The notes: generated by a model not told the origin, from the sequence alone. A stretch of 64,000 nt of DNA from Corallococcus sp. NCRR (GCF_026965535.1 NZ_CP114039.1:186001-250000); one strand, 5' to 3'; shown: positions 8,454 through 17,407, numbered from the stretch's first letter. Numbers and translations are program-made.

Positions 8454-9356
8454 CTAGACGAGCCCGGAGGGCAGGTAGCGGCCCAGGAGCGGACGCAGGC
8501 GGCTCTTCACCTCCGCGGGGATGCGGGTGCGGTCGGTGAAGATGGCCAGCGCGAGCGCGCTGTCGCAGCGGCAGGTGGCGGGCGTGCCCGCGATGCGGGG
8601 CAGCGCGCGGCGCAGGAGCGCGGCGCCGTGGGCGGTGACAGCGTCCAGCCGCTGGGTGAACTGCGGCAGGAGCGCCTCGGGCTCCTGGCCCACGGGCTGC
8701 GAGCGCCAGGAGTCATGGTCGGTGGGCAGCGCGATGAGGGCGTAGTGCAGCTCCGCCTCGCGGGCGAGCCGCGCCTCCGGCATGGCGGTGAGCCCCACCA
8801 GGTCCCCGCCCCACGTGCGGTACAGCTGGCTCTCCGCCTGGGTGCTCAGGGAAGGGCCCTCGATGCAGACGTAGGTGGCGGAGGCGTGGACCACGGTGTC
8901 GCTCGTCGTTTCGAGCTTGGGGGCCGCGTCGGTGAGCGTCTGTCGCAGGGTGGCGCAGAAGGGCTGGGCCAGCTCCACGTGCACGGCGACGTCGTCGTAG
9001 AAGGTGCAGGGACGGCGGTAGGTCCGGTCGATGACCTGATCCGGCAGGGCCAGGTGCAGCGGCTGGATGGCGTCACGCAGGCTGCCCACGGTGCCGGTGG
9101 CGACCACGTGGGTGACGCCGAGCGACTTCAGGGCGAAGAGGTTGGCGCGGTAGGGGGCGCGGGTGGCGTTGTGGACGTGCCCCTGGCCGTGGCGGAAGAC
9201 GAAGATGATGGGGACGCCGTCCAATTCCGTGGCGATGAGTGGGGCGCTGTGGGGCCCGAAGGGCGTCTCCACGGAGAGGTGTTCGCCGCGCCCCTGGAGT
9301 CCCAGGGCCTGGTAGAGGGCCTGGCCCCCGATGATGCCCACCTTGACCGCCGCCAT
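8454..9356 (-). CDS. MTAP/PNP-family nucleoside phosphorylase
   Basis: 300 residues of the trimeric purine nucleoside phosphorylase/methylthioadenosine phosphorylase family (phosphorolysis of purine nucleosides or 5'-methylthioadenosine). Signatures: VGIIGG at the N-terminus, FRHGQGHVHNATRAPYRAN (phosphate/ribose pocket), LFALKSLGVTHVVATGTVGSL, CIEGPSLSTQAES, GLTAMPEARLAREAEL with the Met near the ribose, and the base-recognition loop PTDHDSW, equal to TDYDCW in MTAP. Two changes stand out: the usual GGTG/GGSG phosphate loop is GGQA, and the second Asp loop ends in DSW. MTA versus methylthioinosine or purine nucleoside cannot be settled by eye. Confidence 0.88.
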   Translation of the reverse strand: MAAVKVGIIGGQALYQALGLQGRGEHLSVETPFGPHSAPLIATELDGVPIIFVFRHGQGHVHNATRAPYRANLFALKSLGVTHVVATGTVGSLRDAIQPLHLALPDQVIDRTYRRPCTFYDDVAVHVELAQPFCATLRQTLTDAAPKLETTSDTVVHASATYVCIEGPSLSTQAESQLYRTWGGDLVGLTAMPEARLAREAELHYALIALPTDHDSWRSQPVGQEPEALLPQFTQRLDAVTAHGAALLRRALPRIAGTPATCRCDSALALAIFTDRTRIPAEVKSRLRPLLGRYLPSGLV

Positions 9357-9451
9357 GCGTCTCCTCTCGCCCGGTCGCCGGGCGTGGGCCTGACGATATC
9401 GCGGGGGGCTCGCCCAGGAAGCGCGGAAGACTGGTAGCTTTCACATTTGCC

Positions 9452-10243
9452 ATGCGTCTTCTTCCGCGCCTCGTCGTCCTCAGCGTCCTGTTTGGAACCC
9501 CTGCCCTGGCCGGTCCCGTCCCGCCCGGCTGCGAGGAGGACGCCACCACGTGCAAGGAGGACTGCACCATCGAGTACGGCGGCAACGGCGCCGCCCTCAA
9601 GAAGCTGACGCGCTGTTTCGACGGCTGCCTGGAGACGCGCAACCAGTGCACCCGCCGGTTCAACGCGGTGAACAACCGGGCGCCGGACGCACCGGAGGCC
9701 GCGCCCGAGCGCCGGACGAGCAAGACGGAAGCGGCCAAGCTGCGCGAAATCAAGGAGAAGGACCGCCGCCGCGAGGACGACCCCTTCGGCGACGAGGAGA
9801 ACAAGCAGCCGCGCGCGAGGCCGGTGCGCGACTCCTACGATGATCCGCCGGAGCCGCCCCCGGAGCGCACGGGCTACCGCGCGTCGGACGAGAAGCCCGC
9901 GAGGAACAACGGCCGGCAGCAGGCGGCCGTCCCGGTGAAGGCCCGGGAGCCGGAGCGCACGCCGCCCCCGCCCTCCCCCGCCGTGGCGCCCGAGCCGGAG
10001 CCCCGTCGCGCGGAGACGCCGGACATCGATGCGTTCGCGGAGCCGCCCGCGCGCAAGCCCGAGCCGAAGCCGGTGGTGGCCGAGCCCGCGCGGCCGAGCC
10101 GCTCGGACGACGAGGACCTGCCGCCCCCGCCGCCGGTGGCGAAGAAGGAGCCGCCGCCCCGCATCATCGAATCGCCGCGTCCCACCATTCCCGCGGAGCC
10201 CCCCCGGAAGGACATCTCCGAGTGGGACCCCAACGGAGACTGA
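9452..10243 (+). CDS. Secreted Cys- and Pro-rich protein of unknown function
   Basis: 263 residues. A signal peptide (MRLLPRLVVLSVLFGTPALA) is followed by a compact region with six cysteines between about residues 29 and 65 (CEEDATTCKEDC, RCFDGCLETRNQC), likely three disulfides. From residue ~85 the protein is highly charged and then Pro/Glu/Arg-rich to the end (PPEPPPERTGYR, PPPPPVAKKEPPPR), probably an extended periplasmic linker. No enzymatic motif is visible and I do not recognise the family. No clear Shine-Dalgarno precedes the ATG. It is divergent from the phosphorylase gene and ends at a strong shared terminator. Confidence 0.75.
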   Translation: MRLLPRLVVLSVLFGTPALAGPVPPGCEEDATTCKEDCTIEYGGNGAALKKLTRCFDGCLETRNQCTRRFNAVNNRAPDAPEAAPERRTSKTEAAKLREIKEKDRRREDDPFGDEENKQPRARPVRDSYDDPPEPPPERTGYRASDEKPARNNGRQQAAVPVKAREPERTPPPPSPAVAPEPEPRRAETPDIDAFAEPPARKPEPKPVVAEPARPSRSDDEDLPPPPPVAKKEPPPRIIESPRPTIPAEPPRKDISEWDPNGD

Positions 10244-10271
10244 CGCGGGCTCCCATCTGGCCCACAGCGCC

Positions 10272-10308
10272 AAGCCCTCCGCGAGGCTGCATGCCTTCGG
10301 AGGGCTTT
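10272..10308. terminator. Bidirectional intrinsic terminator
   Basis: AAGCCCTCCG and CGGAGGGCTT form a perfect 10-bp stem, with an inner GAGGC/GCCTT pairing and a short TGCAT loop. An A-rich/T-rich edge is present on both sides (CAAGCC, GGCTTTG). It lies between two converging genes (ending at 10243 and 10314) and can serve both. Confidence 0.8.
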
Positions 10309-10313
10309 GCTGT

Positions 10314-11195
10314 TCAGCCCGCGCGCTCGCGCTCCACGTCCAGGACGCGCTGCCAGAGCGCGAAGGGCGACACTCCGACGTAGCCGCTCTCCTGGCCGTC
10401 ATTGCACTCGATGACGATCCACCGGCCGGACACCTCCTGGGCCACGTCGACGACGAGGAACGGGAGCGCGACCCGGCGCGCCGCCTCGCCCGCGAGCGCC
10501 AGCGCGTCCCGCTCTTCCTGGGGCGTCAGCGCGTACGGCGTCCCCTGCCACCAGTAGGGCCCGAAGCCCACCAACTGCTGCCGCCACCAGAAGGTGCGGA
10601 ACTCGAACGAGCGAGGCAGCGCGTCCGCGCCCTGCGTGTCGTCCACGCGCCGCAGGGGCCGCAGCTCGCGGCACACCACCTGCTGCCAGTGCAGGATGTC
10701 GTCCTGGGCGTAGGCCTCCATCGCCTGACGGAAGGCCTCCGGTCCCTCGATGATGGAGAGGGACTTGCGATGGCGGCTGGTCTGCCGCGCGCCCTTGAGG
10801 AACACCGGCCAGCCCAGCTGCGCCTCCACCGTGCGCGCATCCGGAGGCGTGTCGAACCAGCGGCTCCGGGGCGTCAGGTCCTCCAGCAGCGGATACCAGT
10901 GCGGCAGCTCCGTCGCGAGCAGGTGCTGCTCCGGTGAATGCACCAACCGCACGCCCTGCGCCTCCAGCTCGCGGTAGCGCTCCGCATAGTCGGGCCACGC
11001 GCCCGCGCGCGCGACGACTTCGATGGGCTCATCGGGCAGCACGTACGGCCGGCGGCACGCGAAGAACCGGTCGAAGGCGAAGTCATAGACGCCCTTCCCC
11101 GTCGCCGCGGTGAGCAGCCACAGGCGGTCCTCGACCTTCAGCAAGTCCTCTCCGGGACGCAGCATGGACGGCAGCGTGCGTCCGCGGGCCTTCAC
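10314..11195 (-). CDS. ATP-grasp domain protein of unknown substrate
   Basis: 293 residues. The C-terminal two thirds read as an ATP-grasp fold: WPVFLKGARQTSRHRKSLS (ATP-binding Lys loop), a conserved EFRTFWWRQQLVGFGPYWW strand region, and FLVVDVAQEVSGRWIVIECNDGQ, in which the Asp, Glu and Asn-Asp are the metal-binding residues. The N-terminal ~130 residues form a preATP-grasp domain. The organisation recalls the DUF4343-type ATP-grasp proteins, which are predicted carboxylate-amine ligases of unknown substrate. It is the last gene of a four-gene minus operon, 12 bp after the EamA permease gene. Confidence 0.8.
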   Translation of the reverse strand: MKARGRTLPSMLRPGEDLLKVEDRLWLLTAATGKGVYDFAFDRFFACRRPYVLPDEPIEVVARAGAWPDYAERYRELEAQGVRLVHSPEQHLLATELPHWYPLLEDLTPRSRWFDTPPDARTVEAQLGWPVFLKGARQTSRHRKSLSIIEGPEAFRQAMEAYAQDDILHWQQVVCRELRPLRRVDDTQGADALPRSFEFRTFWWRQQLVGFGPYWWQGTPYALTPQEERDALALAGEAARRVALPFLVVDVAQEVSGRWIVIECNDGQESGYVGVSPFALWQRVLDVERERAG

Positions 11196-11207
11196 GGGTC
11201 AACGCCC

Positions 11208-12158
11208 TCAGCCCGCGCGCACCACCACCGGCGCGGTCTTCACCGGCGCGCTCTGCGTCAGCCGCACGCCCACGAGCACCAGCACGCCCCCCAGCGCCAG
11301 CTCCCAGTGCAGCGCTTCGTCCAGGAAGAGCCACGCGACGAGCGCCGTCACCGCCGGTTGCAGGTTGGAGAAGATGGCCACGCGCGACGCGGTCACCTTC
11401 GACAGCGCGTAGGACCAGAGCAGGTACGCCACCACCGACGTCATCAGCCCCACGTACACGATGGAGGCCTTCGCCGCGGCGCTGGAGGCCCACACCGCCT
11501 CGGGCTCCAGCACGAACGGGGCGAGCGGCAGCTGCAACAGCGTGGCGACCGTCATCGTCCACGCCGTCGCGCGCAGCGGTCCATGCTCGGTGGCCAGGGG
11601 CTTGCCTTCCGTCGTGTAGACCACCCACGCCACCACCGCCGCGAGGATGAGCAGGTCGCCCCCAAGCGTGCCCCGCGCGCTCGCGAGCCCCCGGCCCAAG
11701 AGCAGCACCACCACGCCCACCAGCGCCGTGAGGATGCCCGCCGTCGTCCGCGTGGACATCCGCTCCCGGCCCAGCACCAGGCTGGCCACGTACACGCCCA
11801 GCGGCGTGAGCGCGTAGAACAGCGCCGCGTGCGCCGCCGTGGAGCGCGACAGGCCGGAGAAGAACAGCGTCTGGTTCACCGGCCCGCCCATCAGCCCCAG
11901 CAGCGCGATGCGCGGCCACGCATGGCGCGGCGGCAGCTTGGGCCCCGGCGTCACCGCGAGCAGCGTCACGAACGCGGCGCCGCAGACGAGGAAGCGCCAC
12001 AGCACCACCGTGAACGGCGACAGCTCCGTCATCGCCCGCTTGGCGGCCAGGTACGTGCCCGCGCTGATCAGCACCTGCACCGTCAGCGCCGCGTACACCC
12101 GCCCGAGCGGCGGCGGCGCGGCGGACGGCGTCACGGCTCCAGTTGCAGAAGCGCCCAT
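11208..12158 (-). CDS. EamA/DMT-superfamily permease
   Basis: 316 residues with about ten membrane helices arranged as two EamA repeats: first repeat from VYAALTVQVLISAGTYLAAK to VGVVVLLLGRGL, second from LGGDLLILAAVVAWVVYT to LALGGVLVLVGVRL. EamA signatures include SPFTVVLWRF, AHAALFYALTPLGVY and SNLQPAVTALVAWLFLDE. Drug/metabolite transporters of this type usually export amino acids or other small metabolites; the substrate is not evident. The start at 12158 overlaps the queG 3' end by 28 bp. An open upstream extension is an antisense-like shadow inside queG and is not used. Confidence 0.9.
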   Translation of the reverse strand: MGASATGAVTPSAAPPPLGRVYAALTVQVLISAGTYLAAKRAMTELSPFTVVLWRFLVCGAAFVTLLAVTPGPKLPPRHAWPRIALLGLMGGPVNQTLFFSGLSRSTAAHAALFYALTPLGVYVASLVLGRERMSTRTTAGILTALVGVVVLLLGRGLASARGTLGGDLLILAAVVAWVVYTTEGKPLATEHGPLRATAWTMTVATLLQLPLAPFVLEPEAVWASSAAAKASIVYVGLMTSVVAYLLWSYALSKVTASRVAIFSNLQPAVTALVAWLFLDEALHWELALGGVLVLVGVRLTQSAPVKTAPVVVRAG

Positions 12159-13156
12159 CGTGCGGCGCTGCGTACCAGCTCGCTGTCGTCGCCGCTGAGT
12201 TTTTCGAGCAGCGGCCGGGCGTGCGCCTGCCGTGCGACACCGAGTGCATACACAGCGTTGCGCCTCAAACCGTCGTACCGCGCGCGCGCCAGCGCCGTGC
12301 CGGGGATGAGTTCCTTGTATTGCTCGGGGGTGAGCGCCGCCAGCTCCAGCGTGCCCAGCGACGCCACCGCGCGGGGCATGAAGCGCTCGTCGTCCGCGAA
12401 CACCGGCTTGCGGTTCAGCGGGCACACCGTCTGGCAGATGTCGCAGCCGAAGATGAGGTTGTCGAACTTGAGCCGGAACGCCTCCGGCACGTCGCGGTCC
12501 CGGTTCTCAATCGTCTGGTACGACAGGCACGCCCGCGCATCCACCTGCCGGTTGCCCACCAGCGCGCCCGTGGGACACGCCATGAGACACCGCCGGCAGG
12601 AGCCGCACCGGTCCGCCACCGGCCCGTCCGGGTACGCGTCCACCTCCGCGTCCAGGATGAGCGTGGCCAGGAGCACCCACGAACCGTGCGACTCCGTGAT
12701 GAGGCAGCCGTTCTTGCCCACGTAGCCCAGGCCCCCGCGAGCGGCCCAGACCTTCTCCATCATGGGCCCGCTGTCCACGCCGCCGTAGGTGCCCAGCCCC
12801 GGGTACCAGGCGTTGATGGTTTTTCGGAACGCCTTCATCCGGTCGCGCAGCGTGGAGTGGTAGTCGCGGCCCCGCGCGTACCTTGCGATGGGCGAGCCCT
12901 GCGACGGCGCGTCATCCCGCCAGTAGTTGTTCGCGAGGGACAGCACCGTGCGCGCGCCCGGCAGCAGCACCGACACGTCGAGCCGCTCCTCCGCGCGCGA
13001 CCCCATCCAGTCCATGTCCGCGTCGTAGCCGGCCTCCAGCCACGACATCAGCGACGACGGCGGAATGGGCTCCGCGCGCGCGAAGCCGATGAGGTCGAAG
13101 CCCACGTCCTGGGCGAGCTGCCTCAGCCGGGCAGTGGGCAATTGCGTCGCGTACAC
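12131..13156 (-). CDS. queG: Epoxyqueuosine reductase
   Basis: Cobalamin- and 4Fe-4S-dependent enzyme of the last step of queuosine biosynthesis, reducing epoxyqueuosine in tRNA to queuosine. GTG start at 13156, 341 residues. The N-terminal part has the QueG DUF1730 motifs (FDLIGFARAEPIP, ARYARGRDYH, VDSGPMMEKVWAARGGLGY, GKNGCLI), followed by two 4Fe-4S clusters, CGSCRRCLMACP and CDICQTVCP. The C-terminus ends in a HEAT-like segment (YDGLRRNAVYALGV). Immediately upstream (3 bp) is a corrinoid adenosyltransferase gene; both touch cobalamin chemistry, although QueG uses cob(II)alamin rather than adenosylcobalamin. Confidence 0.95.
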   Translation of the reverse strand: MYATQLPTARLRQLAQDVGFDLIGFARAEPIPPSSLMSWLEAGYDADMDWMGSRAEERLDVSVLLPGARTVLSLANNYWRDDAPSQGSPIARYARGRDYHSTLRDRMKAFRKTINAWYPGLGTYGGVDSGPMMEKVWAARGGLGYVGKNGCLITESHGSWVLLATLILDAEVDAYPDGPVADRCGSCRRCLMACPTGALVGNRQVDARACLSYQTIENRDRDVPEAFRLKFDNLIFGCDICQTVCPLNRKPVFADDERFMPRAVASLGTLELAALTPEQYKELIPGTALARARYDGLRRNAVYALGVARQAHARPLLEKLSGDDSELVRSAARWALLQLEP

Positions 13157-13159
13157 GGG

Positions 13160-13720
13160 CTACTTCGTCGGCTTCTCGGGGATCCACTTCACGTCCGGCA
13201 GGCCGGCGCGGAAGTTCACCAGCCGGGCCACCACGAAGAGCAGGTCCGACAGGCGGTTCAAGTACATGGCCACCGCGGGCGGGGCCTTGTCCTCGCGAAG
13301 CAGCGTCACCACCCGGCGCTCGGCGCGGCGGCACACCGTGCGGGACAGGTGCAGCGCCGCGGCCGCGGGCGAGCCGCCCGGGAGGATGAAGTGCGTCATC
13401 TTCGGCAGCTCCTCCTCGTAGCGGTCGATGTGGCGCTCCATCTCCTCCACCCACTCCGGGCGCAGCTCCGGGATGTGGGCCGCCGCCTTGGTGTGCGGCG
13501 GCGTGGCCAGCACCGCGCCCACCGTGAAGAGCTGGTCCTGGATGCGCTGGAGGAAGTGCTCCAGGTCCGCCGGCAGCGGGAACGTGCGCGCAAGGCCCAG
13601 CGTGGCGTTGAGCTCGTCCACCTCGCCGTAGGCCTCCACGAGCGCGTCGTCCTTCGCCACGCGGCCACCGCCGAAGAGGCCCGTCTCTCCCGCATCGCCG
13701 GTCTTCGTATAGATCTTCAT
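13160..13720 (-). CDS. PduO-type corrinoid adenosyltransferase
   Basis: ATP:cob(I)alamin adenosyltransferase, transferring the adenosyl group of ATP to reduced corrinoid to make coenzyme B12. The 186-residue protein shows the N-terminal ATP-binding motif MKIYTKTGDAGETGLFGGGR, DELNATLGLAR, the trimer core FILPGGSPAAAALHLSRTVCRRAERRVV and YLNRLSDLLFVVARL, all diagnostic for the PduO/MMAB family. It is the first gene of a minus operon with queG, the EamA permease and the ATP-grasp gene, and is divergent from thyA across a 101-bp promoter region. Confidence 0.95.
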   Translation of the reverse strand: MKIYTKTGDAGETGLFGGGRVAKDDALVEAYGEVDELNATLGLARTFPLPADLEHFLQRIQDQLFTVGAVLATPPHTKAAAHIPELRPEWVEEMERHIDRYEEELPKMTHFILPGGSPAAAALHLSRTVCRRAERRVVTLLREDKAPPAVAMYLNRLSDLLFVVARLVNFRAGLPDVKWIPEKPTK

Positions 13721-13821
13721 GGCAGCCCTTGTTTAACGATGCGACACGGCGAGTCCGTGTGGGGATGATCAGCGACGGATATATTGCTTGGCCCCTCGGC
13801 CCCGCCTAGGAAAAAGGCCCC

Positions 13822-14616
13822 ATGCGGCCATACCTGAGTCTGATGGAGCACGTCCTGGAGCACGGGACGAAGAAGGGCGACCGGACCGGCACGGGGACGC
13901 TGAGCCTCTTCGGCCATCAGCTCCGCTTCGACCTCACCCAGGGCTTCCCCCTGGTGACGACGAAGAAGCTCCACCTGAAGTCCATCATCCATGAACTCTT
14001 GTGGATGCTCCGGGGCGACTCGAACGTGCGCTCGCTCCAGGAGGTGGGGGTCACCATCTGGGACGAGTGGGCCAACGCGGACGGCAGCCTGGGCCCCGTG
14101 TACGGCCACCAGTGGCGCTCCTGGAACACGCCGGACGGCGGCCACGTGGACCAGATGCGGCAACTGGTGGACGGGCTGAAGAAGAACCCGGACTCGCGCC
14201 GGCACCTGGTGAGCGCGTGGAACGTGGCGGACGTGCCCGCCATGAAGCTGCCGCCCTGCCACGTGATGTTCCAGTTCTACGTGGCCGACGGAAAGCTCTC
14301 CTGCCAGCTCTATCAGCGCAGCGCGGACATCTTCCTGGGGCTGCCCTTCAACATCGCGTCGTACTCGCTGCTCACGATGATGGTGGCGCAGGCCACGGGC
14401 CTCACCGCGCACGAGTTCATCCACACGATTGGCGACGCGCACCTGTACCTGAACCACGTGGAGCAGGCCCGGGAGCAGCTGACGCGCGAACCTCGCCCCC
14501 TGCCGCGCATGCGCCTGAACCCGGACGTGAAGGACCTGTTCGCCTTCCGCTACGAGGACTTCACGCTGGAAGGCTACGACCCGCACCCCGCCATCAAGGC
14601 GCCCGTGGCCGTATGA
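13822..14616 (+). CDS. thyA: Thymidylate synthase
   Basis: Methylates dUMP to dTMP using methylene-tetrahydrofolate. At 264 residues it has the E. coli length. Motifs: [11 protein letters not shown] phosphate loop (Arg21), WGHQW-type segment VYGHQWRSW, catalytic Cys146 in [27 protein letters not shown] (Asp/Asn base recognition), and [11 protein letters not shown]-type [14 protein letters not shown]. The ATG follows an A-rich stretch (AGGAAAAAGGCCCC) that contains the Shine-Dalgarno. The stop overlaps the folA start (ATGA), so the dihydrofolate it makes is recycled by the co-translated enzyme. Confidence 0.98.
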   Translation: MRPYLSLMEHVLEHGTKKGDRTGTGTLSLFGHQLRFDLTQGFPLVTTKKLHLKSIIHELLWMLRGDSNVRSLQEVGVTIWDEWANADGSLGPVYGHQWRSWNTPDGGHVDQMRQLVDGLKKNPDSRRHLVSAWNVADVPAMKLPPCHVMFQFYVADGKLSCQLYQRSADIFLGLPFNIASYSLLTMMVAQATGLTAHEFIHTIGDAHLYLNHVEQAREQLTREPRPLPRMRLNPDVKDLFAFRYEDFTLEGYDPHPAIKAPVAV

Positions 14617-15101
14617 GCCCGCGCGTGTCCGCCATCGTCGCCATGGCGGCGAACCACGTCATCGGCCAGGGCAACACCCTGCCCTGGCGCCTGCCGCAGG
14701 ACCTGGCGCGCTTCAAGCGCCTCACCCTGGGCCACACCCTGGTCATGGGTCGCAAGACGTACGACTCCATCGGCCGCCCCCTGCCCGGCCGCACCACGGT
14801 GGTCCTCACCCACCAGCGAGACTGGGCCGCGCCCCAAGGTGTCCGCGTGGCCCACACCGTGGACGAGGCGCTGGCGCTGGCGAGCGGCGACAGCGAGGTC
14901 TTCATCGCGGGCGGCGCGGACGTCTACGCGCAGACGCAAGCGCTGTGGCAGCGGCTCTACCTCACCCGCATCGAGCGGGACTTCCCCGGCGACGCCTTCT
15001 TCCCCTCCGTGGACCCGACTGGATGGAGGTTGGTGGAGGAGGAACGGCACCCCGAGGGCGACCTGCCCTTCGGTTTCTTCACCTACGAGCGTCAGGGCTA
15101 G
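14613..15101 (+). CDS. folA: Dihydrofolate reductase
   Basis: Reduces dihydrofolate with NADPH. 162 residues. It begins [25 protein letters not shown], with the Met20-loop Trp in [13 protein letters not shown] (here Gln replaces the usual Glu/Asp context; the active-site acid is the Asp of QDLARFK). [15 protein letters not shown] and [10 protein letters not shown] (GG NADPH loop) are typical. The ATG at 14613 overlaps the thyA stop, giving the classic thyA-folA pair in which both genes supply folate-dependent thymidylate synthesis. Confidence 0.96.
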   Translation: MSPRVSAIVAMAANHVIGQGNTLPWRLPQDLARFKRLTLGHTLVMGRKTYDSIGRPLPGRTTVVLTHQRDWAAPQGVRVAHTVDEALALASGDSEVFIAGGADVYAQTQALWQRLYLTRIERDFPGDAFFPSVDPTGWRLVEEERHPEGDLPFGFFTYERQG

Positions 15102-15164
15102 CCCTTATTCCTGGCGTTTCCTGGGTGACTTACCGTGCGGGCTCCTCTCACCGAAGGAGCGTGC

Positions 15165-15392
15165 ATGCGTCGTCACCTGATTCGTGGGCTGGGTCTGTTC
15201 GCGGTGCTGGGCCTGGCTGCCTGTGGCGGGCCCATCGAGGAAGGCACGGCCGCGGAGCCGGGCACCCAGGAGCAGGAGCTGCGGATCTGCCCGGACAGCG
15301 GCGTCTGTCCTGCGGGCGAGTCCTGCTACTACGGCCCGGGCGGCCCCTGCTATCCGTGCCGGACGTACCCGCAGTACTGCGAGCTGCCCTGA
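15165..15392 (+). CDS. Small Cys-rich lipoprotein
   Basis: 75 residues. GAAGGAG lies 7 bp upstream of the ATG at 15165. MRRHLIRGLGLFAVLGLAAC is a lipoprotein signal with lipobox LAAC. The mature part has a short acidic linker and then a knot-like Cys-rich end, CPDSGVCPAGESCYYG and CYPCRTYPQYC, with seven cysteines in 38 residues. Tiny lipoproteins with such ends are common in Myxococcaceae and are of unknown function. It is followed by a strong terminator and is probably monocistronic. Confidence 0.8.
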   Translation: MRRHLIRGLGLFAVLGLAACGGPIEEGTAAEPGTQEQELRICPDSGVCPAGESCYYGPGGPCYPCRTYPQYCELP

Positions 15393-15426
15393 GTCATCCC
15401 CGGGAGCACCCCGGGTGTTGACCCGC

Positions 15427-15462
15427 GAGCCCCCCTTGTTTCCCGAGGGGGGCTCATTAATT
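15427..15462 (+). terminator. Intrinsic terminator of the small lipoprotein gene
   Basis: GAGCCCCCC and GGGGGGCTC pair into a 9-bp, GC-rich stem around a loop of about 11 nt, followed by the AT-rich ATTAATTGAT. It isolates thyA-folA and the lipoprotein gene from the iron-permease gene. Confidence 0.8.
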
Positions 15463-15514
15463 GATCTTGATTCGCAGAATTGAACGCGCGTGACGTGGTT
15501 GGTAGAAGACGGCC

Positions 15515-17395
15515 GTGAAACACGCCGCCGCCCTCACGTTGTGCCTGCTGCTCGCGCTGTCCTCTTCTGCCCGGGCCGAGGCTCCGGCGACCGACGAGGG
15601 GCGCACCTGGCACCGGTTGGTGGGCATCCTCCAGTACCTCCAGGCGGACTACCCGGCGGCGGTGTCGTCCCAGTCGGAGTTCGAGCTGACGGAGCAGAAG
15701 AGCTTCGCGGCGGAGGCGCTGGCGGCGGCGAAGGACCTGGGCCCGGCGGCGGCCACGTTCGTGCCCCGCGTGGAGGCCATCCAGGCGCGCGTCGATGAAG
15801 CGAAGGACCCGGAGGGCGTGAGCCGCGACTGCGGGGAGCTGGTGGAGAGCCTGGTGCTCGCGGGCGGCCTGGCGCGCAGCCCTCGCGTGGCGCCGGACCT
15901 GGAGCACGGCAAGAAGCTCTTCCAGGCCAACTGCACCGCGTGCCACGGCACGGAGGGCAAGGCGGACGTGGCCATCGCGGCCAACATGGAGCCTCAGCCG
16001 GCGAACTTCCACGACCCGGAGCTGATGGAGGACGGGCTCACGCCTTACAAGGCGTTCAACACCACCAGCTTCGGCGTGCCCGGCACGGCGATGCCGGCCT
16101 TCCCCACGCTCTCCGAGGAGGACCGCTGGTCGCTGGCCTTCTTCGTCTTCACCCTGCGCCAGCCGCCGTGCCAGGGCGAGCCGCCCAACGCGTCGCTGGA
16201 GCGGCTGGCCACGTCCACGGACGCGGAGCTGGCCAAGGCGTTCGGCGCGGACAAGGTGGCGTGCCTGCGCCGGAACATGCCGGACGCGGACGAGGAGAAG
16301 GTCCTGCTCAACGCGCGCGCGGCGGTGGGCCACGCGATGCGCATGGGCGCGGAGGGCGACTACGTGGGCGCGAAGAACGCGCTCCTGGACGCGTACCTGA
16401 ACGGCCTGGAGCCGGTGGAGCCCAAGCTGCGCGGGCGCGACCCGGCGCTCACCCAGAAGCTGGAGGAGGCCTTCATGCAGGCGCGGCTCGCCGCCGAGCG
16501 CAAGAGCCCGCACCTGCAGGACGAGGGGCGCGAGCTGCTGTCGCTGTTGGACCAGGCGCGCAAGACGACCGGCAGCACCACGGACGTGCTGTCCGTGGCG
16601 TGGCTCACGCTGCTCATCCTGCTGCGTGAGGGCTTCGAGGCGACCATCATCGTCACGGCGCTCCTGGCCGCGCTGAAGAAGATGAAGGCCATGGACCAGG
16701 TGCGCGTGGTGCACGCGGGCTGGGTGTCCGCGCTCATCGCGGGCGCCGTCGCGTACATCATCGGCCGCAAGCTGCTGGCGGGCGCGCAGCGCGAGTGGCT
16801 GGAGGGCGTCACCGCGCTCGTCGCCGTGGGCATGCTGCTGTACGCGGCGCTGTGGCTCAACGCGCGCGCCAACGTGAGCCACTTCATGGGCGAATTGCGC
16901 CAGAAGATGCAGGGCGCGCTGGGCCGGGGCAGCACGGTGGGCCTGTTCGTCATCGCGTTCACGTCCGTGCTGCGTGAGAGCTTCGAGACGGCCATCTTCC
17001 TCCAGGGCCTGGCGGTGGACTCCGCGGCGGGCGTCGTCTGGGGCGTGGTGGCGGGCGTCGTGGCGCTGGCGGTGCTGGTGCTCTTCGTCAACCGCATGGG
17101 CTACCGGCTGCCCATGAAGACGCTCTTCAACCTCTCCACGGTGGTGATGGTGGTGACGGCGGTGATGCTGCTGGGCAAGGGCATCCACTCGCTGCAGGAG
17201 GTGGGCGCGCTGCCGCTGGTGCCGGTGCGCTTCATCTCCGTGGACATGCTGGGCCTGTATCCGGACGCGCTGTCCCTGGTGCCGCAGGCGCTGCTGGCCG
17301 TGGCGCCGCTCGTCTACCGGGCCCTGCGGCGCCGTCCCCGCGAGGAGACCCCCGCCTCCGGTGACAGCGCGACGCCGACGCAGCCGTTGCGGTAG
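15515..17395 (+). CDS. Cytochrome c-FTR1 iron permease fusion
   Basis: 626 residues from a GTG start. A signal peptide (residues 1-22) precedes a periplasmic helical region and a class I cytochrome c domain with heme motif CTACH at 140-144 and distal Met candidates around residues 185-195 (GTAMPAFPTLS). A helical linker of ~130 residues leads to a seven-helix FTR1 permease with the two ferric-binding motifs REGFE (371-375) and RESFE (487-491). FTR1 permeases take up Fe(III) produced by an oxidase; the fused cytochrome suggests that oxidation of Fe(II) feeds electrons through heme (inference). The upstream AT-rich stretch 15456-15480 is where a promoter or Fur site would be expected, but no clear Fur box was seen. 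Confidence 0.92.
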   Translation: MKHAAALTLCLLLALSSSARAEAPATDEGRTWHRLVGILQYLQADYPAAVSSQSEFELTEQKSFAAEALAAAKDLGPAAATFVPRVEAIQARVDEAKDPEGVSRDCGELVESLVLAGGLARSPRVAPDLEHGKKLFQANCTACHGTEGKADVAIAANMEPQPANFHDPELMEDGLTPYKAFNTTSFGVPGTAMPAFPTLSEEDRWSLAFFVFTLRQPPCQGEPPNASLERLATSTDAELAKAFGADKVACLRRNMPDADEEKVLLNARAAVGHAMRMGAEGDYVGAKNALLDAYLNGLEPVEPKLRGRDPALTQKLEEAFMQARLAAERKSPHLQDEGRELLSLLDQARKTTGSTTDVLSVAWLTLLILLREGFEATIIVTALLAALKKMKAMDQVRVVHAGWVSALIAGAVAYIIGRKLLAGAQREWLEGVTALVAVGMLLYAALWLNARANVSHFMGELRQKMQGALGRGSTVGLFVIAFTSVLRESFETAIFLQGLAVDSAAGVVWGVVAGVVALAVLVLFVNRMGYRLPMKTLFNLSTVVMVVTAVMLLGKGIHSLQEVGALPLVPVRFISVDMLGLYPDALSLVPQALLAVAPLVYRALRRRPREETPASGDSATPTQPLR

Positions 17396-17407
17396 CCTTC
17401 CGTCCTG

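Noticed and set aside
15456-15480. Fur box upstream of the FTR1 gene.
   Set aside because: AT-rich sequence is present but no palindromic 19-bp match could be aligned with confidence.
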